Below, one piece after another: positions 1 through 5,714 of a DNA stretch of 6,288 bases. The DNA lies in NCBI GenBank assembly GCA_963205155.1, contig CAUJJY010000253.1, positions 1-6,288 on the forward strand. Direction: 5' to 3'. The notes beneath the pieces were generated by a model. That model was given only the letters and a program-made list of their open reading frames with translations, ran no database searches and was not told the origin of the DNA. The position numbers and the translations under genes were made by a program. Each line of letters begins with the position of its first letter. Position 1 is the stretch's first letter. The DNA is from Candidatus Zixiibacteriota bacterium (GTDB lineage: Bacteria; Zixibacteria; MSB-5A5; CAIYYT01).

Positions 1-1071
1 GACCTCTTGACCGCGGTAGTCCGGCTGTGACAATGCGAAACGAGTGCGGAAATCACGATCAGTAATTGCGAGGATTGACTTGAGGGAGCCGATCATTGGA
101 TCGGCCGCATCCTTGTACCGCGTATACGGGTTAAATCCACCGGCAAATAACAATTGGCCTTCAGTTCCGATCACAAGATACATAGCGAAATCGGTACTTA
201 ACCGGCCGCCACCCTTTGCCATTGGGTGCTTGCCCAACACACTGAAGGTAAATTGCGATAATCCGGCTTTGAGCGGCACAACAGCAAATCGGCCACGATA
301 GAAACGATAGTCAGGAGTCGGACCGGCTTTGTCGCCCCATGACTCCGGCAGTTTTGATACAGAGACATTTGTTGAGTGTTCGACTTGAAATTGCACCTGC
401 GCGTAAAGCGTAGCCTGACACTCCAATTCAAAGTCGACGAACACAGAGTCCTTAAAACCGGTACCGGGTGTGAACTTAAACACCGAACTGAAATGACGGT
501 CCTGGAATCGTCTCGTCTCCAGCTCATTGATCGGAAACGCCACCTCGATTGGAACCACATCCGGGCGACTATGCGGGGGAACTAATGTCAAACGACATTC
601 TTCCGGCGGCCCGGAACAGATAGTCTTGCCGTCCTCATTAATCGCAAAATAGATGGAGCCTATTGCAGACCATGACTTATCACCCTTCTTTTCCAGTGCG
701 AGTCGATGACTGCCCACATGAACCGGCGTGAACGTAAATAGGAAAGTTTTCGTTGCACCCGAATCGATCGGCGCCTCCCAGACGACAGAGTCGGGCGCAA
801 TTGGCATGGTGTAAATATCTCCCTTGGCAATTCGTAAAACGACAGTCTCTGCAGACGCACGATGGTAAACCAGCGCGACTTTCAACGAACAGGCTTTCGT
901 CAATGTCGGGTTGCTTAGGAACTGCATCTCTCCGCCAAGTGGTTGCGGCCGTTGCCCGATCCGGGCGGACAATGTCGGCGTAATCGTTGTGGGTTTCGTC
1001 GACCCGGCATCTGCTCGAACAACCACCATGGCCATTAAGAGAATTGCCGCAGTAACTATAGATCTATACAT
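1..1071 (-). CDS. Secreted beta-rich protein of unknown function (3' end outside window)
   Basis: An uninterrupted reading frame of 357 codons runs from an ATG at 1071 leftward off the window edge with no stop, so the C-terminus is missing. Residues 1-22 look like a Sec signal peptide: MYR, a hydrophobic core (IVTAAILLMAMVVV), then R-ADA before GSTKP, giving a likely cleavage after residue 22. There is no lipobox cysteine. The rest alternates hydrophobic and polar residues as in beta-sandwiches and may hold two modules, about 48-145 and 175-310. Each contains a similar 'F-x-x-x-P-x3-G' strand-turn, at residues 112-120 (FTFTPVHVG) and 262-270 (FAVVPLKAG). Cysteines lie at 61, 152, 159 and 218; C152 and C159 bracket a short SGPPEE loop and could form a disulfide once exported. 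I recognise no catalytic motif or named family. It is transcribed divergently from the rRNA methyltransferase. The plus-strand frames over this stretch are fragmented, whereas this frame is open throughout and begins with a signal peptide. Confidence 0.85.
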   Translation of the reverse strand, partial: MYRSIVTAAILLMAMVVVRADAGSTKPTTITPTLSARIGQRPQPLGGEMQFLSNPTLTKACSLKVALVYHRASAETVVLRIAKGDIYTMPIAPDSVVWEAPIDSGATKTFLFTFTPVHVGSHRLALEKKGDKSWSAIGSIYFAINEDGKTICSGPPEECRLTLVPPHSRPDVVPIEVAFPINELETRRFQDRHFSSVFKFTPGTGFKDSVFVDFELECQATLYAQVQFQVEHSTNVSVSKLPESWGDKAGPTPDYRFYRGRFAVVPLKAGLSQFTFSVLGKHPMAKGGGRLSTDFAMYLVIGTEGQLLFAGGFNPYTRYKDAADPMIGSLKSILAITDRDFRTRFALSQPDYRGQEV

Positions 1072-1082
1072 ACTTATGCTGT

Positions 1083-1087
1083 TCCTC
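1083..1087 (-). promoter_or_regulatory. Ribosome binding site for the secreted-protein gene
   Basis: On the minus strand GAGGA lies 11 nt before the ATG at 1071. The spacing is slightly long, but this is the only purine-rich SD-like stretch near that start. It supports the ATG at 1071 over the internal ATGs at codons 13 and 15, which would cut into the signal peptide. Confidence 0.5.
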
Positions 1088-1133
1088 TTCGGGTTGCGAA
1101 TTTCGCTCCATATACCGGGACTTAGTTTACTTC

Positions 1134-1140
1134 TATTATA
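1134..1140. promoter_or_regulatory. Candidate shared -10 core of divergent promoters
   Basis: The 138-bp gap between the divergent starts at 1071 and 1210 holds an AT-rich core, TATTATA. Read on the minus strand, 1140-1135 is a perfect TATAAT; read on the plus strand, 1134-1139 is TATTAT (5 of 6 matches). It sits near the middle of the gap and would give leaders of about 55-65 nt on both sides. No convincing -35 hexamer is found at 16-18 bp in either direction, so this remains a suggestion. Confidence 0.3.
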
Positions 1141-1209
1141 CACCATCAGCAAACTACCGACATCGGTTTTCTCCATTGCCGAACGCCATATTTTGGGTAT
1201 GTTGCCTCC

Positions 1210-2604
1210 ATGATTGAAAAGCTACGCAAATTCGACACTATTGAGATCGACATCGAAGACCTCGCCTTGACCGGCAAATCGATCGGACACCACAATGGGA
1301 TGGTGATTATGTCCGATCAAGGCTTACCGGGCGAACGAATCTCCTGCCAGATTACCATGACAAAACGTCGCTATGCATTCGCGCGATTCAAAGAACTGCT
1401 CAAGGCTTCGCCGCGACGCATTGAACCACGTTGCTCGAATTTTACCCGCTGTGGCGGCTGCACTTGGCAGAATCTTGAATACGCAGACCAGATCGAGTAT
1501 AAGACCCGATTCATTCGTGAAGCTTTGGCGCGAATCGGAAAGTTGGCGAATATTCCGATCGATCCACCGGTAGTTGCCGGAGAGACGTTCTATTACCGCA
1601 ATAAAATGGAATATACCTTCGGGCATCACGATGACGATCCGGCCGTCGGGATGCACGTGCGCGGACGTTTTGACAAGGTGTTTGACCTGAAGGAATGTTA
1701 CCTGCAGTCGGAGCAATCTGTGCAGGCGCTCGAAATTGTCCGCCAAGCGGCAATCGAGTTGCAGATCCCGTTCATGAACGAACGCACCGGTGATGGGGAA
1801 TTACGGTTCCTCGTGGTTCGCGAAGGCAAATTGACCGGCGATTTCATGCTTAACCTGGTCACATTCAATCGCGAATTTGCCGGCCGTGATGAGCTATTTG
1901 CGCGAATCATCGATGGCGTTTCGGGTCTATCCTCGCTCTTCCACACGGTAAACGGGAAGAAGGCGAACGTCGCGATCGGTGATGAGCTGATTTTGGTTCA
2001 TGGCCAACCGCATCTAACTGAACACATCGGCGATCTGAAGTTCCAAATCACGCCATTCTCATTCTTTCAAACTAACAGCCGGCAGACAAAGTCGCTCTAT
2101 GATGTCATTCTCGAACACGCTTCGCCGAAACCCGACGAACAAATACTGGATCTATTCTGCGGTTGCGGGACCATTTCGCTCTATCTCGCTCGCCAAGTTG
2201 GGAGTGTTTTGGGCATCGAACTCAATGCCGAGGCAATCGAAATGGCGAAGCGAAATGCCGCGCTCAATGGAATTGACAATGCCGAGTTTGTTGCCGGGGA
2301 TGTTCGCAAACTACTCGTGGAGCTCTCGCATTCGGATCGCCACTTTCACACTATTATCACTGACCCGCCCCGGGCGGGTATGGAGCAAAAGGCGATTCAA
2401 CGAATTGTCAGGCTTAAGGCCGATAAGATCGTAGCGGTTTCCTGCAATCCCGCCACTCTCGCGCGGGATCTGGAATTGTTTGCCGAGTCCGGTTATATCA
2501 CCCAGCGTGTCACGCCAGTCGATATGTTCCCGCAAACCGCCCATATTGAGGCAGTTGCTACCCTGTTGCGCGACCCGGACTTCCAGCCTCCGGCCGGTGA
2601 TTAA
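1210..2604 (+). CDS. rlmD: RumA-type 23S rRNA (uracil-5-)-methyltransferase (RlmD/RlmCD-like)
   Basis: A 464-aa cytoplasmic enzyme that should transfer methyl from S-adenosylmethionine to C5 of a 23S rRNA uridine (U1939 in E. coli for RlmD; some bacteria use one RlmCD enzyme for U747 and U1939). Residues about 8-68 form a TRAM RNA-binding domain (ALTGKSIGHHNG, LPGERI). A [4Fe-4S] site is complete: C75, C81 and C84 in a Cx5CxxC arrangement plus C163 (KEC), almost the same positions as in E. coli RumA. The C-terminal Rossmann methyltransferase has FFQTNS (285-290), the SAM-binding DLFCGCGTISL (314-324), acidic GIELN (335-339), DPPR (385-388), the catalytic nucleophile C412 in SCNPATLARD, and the proposed general base E447 in AHIEAVA. 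Length is normal for the family. The ATG at 1210 is the first possible start after an in-frame TAG at 1123-1125. No SD is visible before it. Which uridine is modified cannot be told from sequence. Confidence 0.95.
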   Translation: MIEKLRKFDTIEIDIEDLALTGKSIGHHNGMVIMSDQGLPGERISCQITMTKRRYAFARFKELLKASPRRIEPRCSNFTRCGGCTWQNLEYADQIEYKTRFIREALARIGKLANIPIDPPVVAGETFYYRNKMEYTFGHHDDDPAVGMHVRGRFDKVFDLKECYLQSEQSVQALEIVRQAAIELQIPFMNERTGDGELRFLVVREGKLTGDFMLNLVTFNREFAGRDELFARIIDGVSGLSSLFHTVNGKKANVAIGDELILVHGQPHLTEHIGDLKFQITPFSFFQTNSRQTKSLYDVILEHASPKPDEQILDLFCGCGTISLYLARQVGSVLGIELNAEAIEMAKRNAALNGIDNAEFVAGDVRKLLVELSHSDRHFHTIITDPPRAGMEQKAIQRIVRLKADKIVAVSCNPATLARDLELFAESGYITQRVTPVDMFPQTAHIEAVATLLRDPDFQPPAGD

Positions 2605-2630
2605 GCGTTCCGCCTCAACATCTATTGAAG

Positions 2631-2636
2631 TTGACA
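2631..2636 (+). promoter_or_regulatory. Possible -35 element before the DUF885 gene
   Basis: The 84-bp gap after the methyltransferase contains a perfect TTGACA. The best -10 at a usable distance (TACTTC at 2654-2659 after a 17-bp spacer) is poor, so a separate promoter is only weakly supported. Read-through from the upstream gene is equally possible, because no terminator hairpin with a T-run is seen between the two genes. Confidence 0.25.
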
Positions 2637-2678
2637 CTTGACTGGAATTTCGTTACTTCAAGGCCACGAAACTTTCAT

Positions 2679-2682
2679 GGAG
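2679..2682 (+). promoter_or_regulatory. Ribosome binding site deciding the DUF885 start
   Basis: GGAG lies 6 nt before the ATG at 2689 and 3 nt before the ATG at 2686. It favours 2689, the start that gives a canonical signal peptide (MKRILTF...). The frame is open further upstream, to a TTG at 2638 and an ATG at 2677, but these would put a polar tail before the signal peptide and lack a placed SD. Confidence 0.55.
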
Positions 2683-2688
2683 ATTATG

Positions 2689-4401
2689 ATGAAACGGATT
2701 TTGACATTTGCCGCCTTTGTAATACTGCTCATTCTCACTGCTTCGACCAGCGCTGCTCCAAAGTTGTCGGCGGAAGAACAACTGCAGAAAATCGCGGAAG
2801 ACTACCTTGTTCTACAATTCGAATTTGATCCGGTGCATGCAACGGAAATGGGAGAGCATCGCTATGACGGCCGTTACCCCGACTTTTCCGCAGGCGCGAT
2901 CAACCGGATGGTCAGCAAGCTTCGCCAGGTGAAAGCAAATCTCAAGAAAATCAAAGTCTCGGAATTGAGTACTGATGCCAAGATAGACCACATGCTGTTG
3001 GAATCGAATATCGAAACTCAGATAATCTATCTGACCAGCACCATTCTCTACCGCGACAACCCGAAGCTCTTCAGTTCAACCGCAGTCAATGGCATTTACC
3101 TCATCATGCTCTCCCAGTCCTTGAGTGTGACCGAGCAGTTAAACCTGATACTTGAACGGCTGACAAAACTGCCAGACTTCTTGGTGGCCGGTGAGAAGCA
3201 GATTAAAAATCCACCCCAGGTATGGGCTGCATTGGCAAAGGATGAATCCGATAACGCCACAACCTTCCTAAGTGACGTTTCCGCGTTTTACAGTGCCCAG
3301 ATACCGGAACGGCAGAGTGAGATTGATATTAAGTTTGCCGCAGCTTCGGCCGCGTTTCAAGATTACTCGGATTTCCTCAATGAGTTTGTGGAACGTGAAG
3401 GTCAATCATTCGCGATCGGCCGGGAGGTCTTCAATCGCCTTTTGACGACACAGTACTTCCTCGATTTCAATGTCGATTCTCTCCTGCGTTTCGGCGAAAC
3501 AATGCTCGATCAATCAAGTGCCACCTATGACTCACTGGCCGCAATCGTAGATAGTCTTCCGCCGGTTGAAGAGAAGAATACCTTTATTCCTCGCAGTTTT
3601 ACCCGCGAAGACGTCCTCGACTACTTTCAGTGGGAGATTAATCAAGTTCGTGACTGGGTTCTCCAAAATGACTTTGCTACAATTCCATCAGATATTGGCG
3701 AATGCTTACCGGTGGAAACACCGCAGTTCTTGGAAAACATTGTCGGCGGAATAGCCTACCAGCCGCCGGGCGCCTTTGAGCCGGTGCAGACGGGCCGATT
3801 CTATGTCCGCCCGCTCCCTGATTCACTCGATGATGCCAATCGCTCGGCCTTCTTCCGCTACTGCTACCGCCGCGGATTTCGCTCTTCTGTTGTGCACGAG
3901 GCGTATCCCGGTCATCACATGATGCTGCAGTTAGCCAATCGTAATACTTCACTGATTCGTCGCCTCCAACGCAACGACCTGTTTGTCGAAGGTTGGGCGC
4001 TCTATTGTGAAGAAGCCATGTACAATTCCGGATTCTACGGCAGAGATCCCCGCCAAATGCTGGCGATTGCCGGTGGTATTCGCTTCCGGGCCGCCCGAAT
4101 CATTGTGGACGCTCGACTACAAACCGGCCAATTCACCTATCAACAGGCCATCGATTGGATGGTCGAAAAGCTTGGCGCATCAATAGAGTACATCGAGAAG
4201 GAAGTCAGCAGGTACACCCTGATGCCAACCGTACCCATGACTTATCTACTTGGCAAAGAGCAAATCAATCAGATTCGTACCTCATTGCAGCAACGCATGG
4301 GCGATCAATATTCGACAAAAAGGTTCCACGACCTCCTCTTAAATGAGGGAGCCATTCCGCCGGTATTGATCTCGCGCAAAGTGAACGATCTGATTCTTTA
4401 A
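2689..4401 (+). CDS. Exported DUF885 family protein, putative zinc peptidase
   Basis: A 570-aa protein starting MKRIL. Residues 1-23 look like a signal peptide: basic start, hydrophobic LTFAAFVILLILTA core and STSAA cleavage region. No lipobox is present, so a periplasmic or secreted product is expected. The C-terminal half carries the DUF885 (PF05960) hallmarks: the HExxPGH motif HEAYPGH (H403, E404, H409), which resembles a gluzincin-type zinc site; EGWALYCEE at 434-442, likely to supply the third ligand from a glutamate; the DARLQTGQFTYQQA segment near 475-488; and RYTLMP...YLLGKEQI near 508-525. The N-terminal half is mostly helical, as in this family, and the length is typical. Peptidase activity is inferred from the metal motif; the substrate is unknown. 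It follows the methyltransferase by 84 bp on the same strand, but a functional link is not evident. Confidence 0.88.
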   Translation: MKRILTFAAFVILLILTASTSAAPKLSAEEQLQKIAEDYLVLQFEFDPVHATEMGEHRYDGRYPDFSAGAINRMVSKLRQVKANLKKIKVSELSTDAKIDHMLLESNIETQIIYLTSTILYRDNPKLFSSTAVNGIYLIMLSQSLSVTEQLNLILERLTKLPDFLVAGEKQIKNPPQVWAALAKDESDNATTFLSDVSAFYSAQIPERQSEIDIKFAAASAAFQDYSDFLNEFVEREGQSFAIGREVFNRLLTTQYFLDFNVDSLLRFGETMLDQSSATYDSLAAIVDSLPPVEEKNTFIPRSFTREDVLDYFQWEINQVRDWVLQNDFATIPSDIGECLPVETPQFLENIVGGIAYQPPGAFEPVQTGRFYVRPLPDSLDDANRSAFFRYCYRRGFRSSVVHEAYPGHHMMLQLANRNTSLIRRLQRNDLFVEGWALYCEEAMYNSGFYGRDPRQMLAIAGGIRFRAARIIVDARLQTGQFTYQQAIDWMVEKLGASIEYIEKEVSRYTLMPTVPMTYLLGKEQINQIRTSLQQRMGDQYSTKRFHDLLLNEGAIPPVLISRKVNDLIL

Positions 4402-4449
4402 TACCGCTTAATTCCGCGCCTGAATCTTCCGATAACCTGAATAGGCAAG

Positions 4450-4465
4450 GCGTCCGTGCGTCCGT
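4450..4465. repeat. Tandem 8-mer repeat (two perfect copies)
   Basis: GCGTCCGT occurs twice back to back (4450-4457 and 4458-4465). It is short and could be chance or a small slippage duplication. It could also be a direct-repeat protein-binding site upstream of the Mre11-like gene, but nothing else supports that. Confidence 0.5.
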
Positions 4466-4534
4466 TTTCGAACATCTGCGGCGCAAGTCGTTTTGTTGTC
4501 CCACAAGTGTTGGACAGACAATAACTTAACAGGT

Positions 4535-4584
4535 TCGCCCCCAAGGTTCTGCGAGCCGGGCAGAAGCTCGCAGCATACGGGCGA
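4535..4584 (+). promoter_or_regulatory. Two-stem potential RNA structure in the leader of the Mre11-like gene
   Basis: Two nested perfect inverted repeats are present. The inner stem is CTGCGAGC (4549-4556) with GCTCGCAG (4566-4573), 8 bp around a 9-nt loop. The outer stem is TCGCCC (4535-4540) with GGGCGA (4579-4584), 6 bp, separated from the inner stem by an asymmetric internal loop. A competing 5-bp pairing, TTCTG (4547-4551) with CAGAA (4561-4565), is mutually exclusive with the inner stem. The element ends 6 nt before the GGAGG ribosome-binding site, so it could affect translation of the gene pair, or it could be an attenuator. No T-run follows, so it is not a classical terminator. It matches no riboswitch class that I recognise. 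Confidence 0.4.
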
Positions 4585-4590
4585 TCAGGC

Positions 4591-4595
4591 GGAGG
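4591..4595 (+). promoter_or_regulatory. Ribosome binding site of the Mre11-like gene
   Basis: GGAGG lies 9 nt before the ATG at 4605. This is the strongest SD in the window and it fixes the start whose product begins MAKILLASDF, the first beta strand of the phosphoesterase fold. Confidence 0.75.
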
Positions 4596-4604
4596 CTGAC
4601 TTAT

Positions 4605-5714
4605 ATGGCAAAAATCCTTCTCGCGTCCGATTTTCAGCTCGGTCGTCAGTTTCCCGGACTCGGCAAGTCTGGCGATTTAGTGCGCAAGGCACTCAAAGAT
4701 GCGCTTGAGAAGTGCGTTTCGCAGGCTTTAGAGTCGAGCGTCGATCTACTGGTTGTAAGCGGAAACCTCTTTGCAACGAATCTCGTTTCACGGAACCTCA
4801 TCGATTTCGTTTACAAACAGGCTGAACGCCTGGGGCGGATTCCCTTTGTCGTGGTGCCGGGAAGCCTTGACTGTCTTGATGACAACTCCATCTATCTCCA
4901 TTTGCCATTGGAAAACCGGCCCGACAACATCTGCGTGTTGGGAGCCGATCACGAGTGCACGATTAATTTTGCCGATTCAAATATCACCGTTTACAGTGTT
5001 CCTGACTTTGGCCCCGATGTTCCTCAAAGCGGCTGGCGCGTTCCCGTACGCACTAATTTCGATGGGGCACATTTGCTAATCGTGACGAATCGCGAAGCTT
5101 TCGAATTTGCGCAGCCAAACTTGCTGAGCCCGACTATGCAGCAGGTCGTACTCAGGGACACCTTCGACCTTGTCGCGATCGGCGGATTTCCGGACTTCAA
5201 GCAGTGGGCGACCAAAGTTTATTCAAGCGGGTCTGCCGAAGTGTTGGACTTTGGCTCTGCCGAAAGTGGATTATGTCTGATGACTGAAGTCGAGGGTGGA
5301 AGTCTGCGAGCCGAGCCAAGTCCCATTGGTGAATTGAACTGGAAACGACTCGTCATCGATACGACCAAGTTCCTTTACAATATCGAAATCGAACGCGAAC
5401 TGCAGAAGCTTGCCGGCGCCAATACGCTATTAAGGGTTGAAATCTCCGGTACTGCCGGTGGCGATGGTTTCCTTGATCTTTCCGGATTAGAACGAACCCA
5501 ATCCGGTCAGTTTTGTCATCTGCAGATTTGCGATCAACGCAATCTCTCTGTCTCTGGAATCGGCCCGACAAGTGACAACGGCGGCAGCCTGATTGGCGAG
5601 TACACGGCGTTACTTTCGGACAGTATCAACAAAGCCCCGGGCGAGTTGAAAGCCAAATACATTGAAGCCATGTCTACTGGACGCGCGCTTCTATCGGGCA
5701 AGGATGTGATCTAA
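4605..5714 (+). CDS. Mre11/SbcD/YhaO-like protein with a degenerate metal centre
   Basis: A 369-aa cytoplasmic protein whose layout follows the SbcD/Mre11/YhaO branch of calcineurin-like phosphoesterases. Segments align in order: ILLASDFQLG (4-13) with the family's DxHLG; LLVVSGNLFATN (48-59) with GDLFD; VVVPGSLD (82-89) with GNHD; FDLVAIGGFP (187-196) with the GHxH strand; and VYSSGSAEVLDFG (205-217) with the YPGSxxxLDFG strand. The ligands themselves are mostly gone: H becomes Q11, D becomes N54 and A57, N and H become S87 and L88, and the GHxH histidines become G194 and P196; D9 and D89 remain. Residues about 240-315 resemble the YhaO-type capping region (LRVEISG), and 330-369 may be the ATPase-binding tail. 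The reading frame is intact, has a strong SD, and its stop overlaps the next start (TAATG), so it is expressed with an SbcC/YhaN-like ATPase. I infer a non-nucleolytic subunit; divergent residual activity cannot be excluded. Confidence 0.75.
   Translation: MAKILLASDFQLGRQFPGLGKSGDLVRKALKDALEKCVSQALESSVDLLVVSGNLFATNLVSRNLIDFVYKQAERLGRIPFVVVPGSLDCLDDNSIYLHLPLENRPDNICVLGADHECTINFADSNITVYSVPDFGPDVPQSGWRVPVRTNFDGAHLLIVTNREAFEFAQPNLLSPTMQQVVLRDTFDLVAIGGFPDFKQWATKVYSSGSAEVLDFGSAESGLCLMTEVEGGSLRAEPSPIGELNWKRLVIDTTKFLYNIEIERELQKLAGANTLLRVEISGTAGGDGFLDLSGLERTQSGQFCHLQICDQRNLSVSGIGPTSDNGGSLIGEYTALLSDSINKAPGELKAKYIEAMSTGRALLSGKDVI
5701..5704 (+). promoter_or_regulatory. Ribosome binding site of the ATPase gene, inside the upstream CDS
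   Basis: AGGA lies 9 nt before the ATG at 5714, within the last codons of the Mre11-like gene. The stop and start share one base (TAATG), so translational coupling and balanced production of the two proteins are likely. Confidence 0.6.

Larger units (their letters stand above)
4402..4604. other. Intergenic region between DUF885 and the Mre11-like gene
   Basis: A 203-bp gap with no believable coding frame. The frames crossing it are shadows of the flanking genes. It contains a tandem 8-mer near 4450 and a two-stem potential RNA structure near 4535-4584. No terminator with a T-run follows the DUF885 stop. A TTGGAC at 4510-4515 resembles a -35 box but has no good -10. The size of the gap suggests that the Mre11-like/ATPase pair has its own promoter here. 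Confidence 0.6.

Noticed and set aside
198..560. Minus-strand frame of about 120 codons
   Set aside because: It overlaps the secreted-protein gene in another frame of the same strand. Its composition (rich in R, S and C, no structure pattern) is that of a shadow frame.
911..1213. Plus-strand frame with a hydrophobic stretch running up to the rlmD start
   Set aside because: Its first half is antisense to the N-terminus of the minus-strand secreted protein, which has a continuous 357-codon frame and a signal peptide. The rest only spans the divergent promoter gap. It has no SD and no recognisable domain.
1324..1746. Minus-strand frame of 140 codons inside rlmD
   Set aside because: It is antisense to well-conserved TRAM and Fe-S coding sequence, has no family resemblance, and is explained as a shadow.
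2615..2634. Inverted repeat TCAAC/GTTGA after rlmD as a terminator
   Set aside because: The stem is only 5 bp and AT-rich, with a 10-nt loop and no T-run after it, so it is too weak to call.
3677..3952. Minus-strand frame within the DUF885 gene
   Set aside because: It lies opposite the conserved HEAYPGH region and is rich in R, G, Q and P without domain character, so it is a shadow.
4501..4580. Possible tRNA suggested by GGTTCGCCC, which resembles a T-arm
   Set aside because: No 5-bp T-stem closes a 7-nt loop there, and no acceptor stem or anticodon arm could be built around it.
4605..5714. The Mre11-like gene being a pseudogene
   Set aside because: The frame is complete, the SD is strong, the coupling to the ATPase is intact, and the structural strands are preserved. 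The losses are focused on metal ligands, which fits specialisation better than random decay, although comparative data would be needed to prove it.
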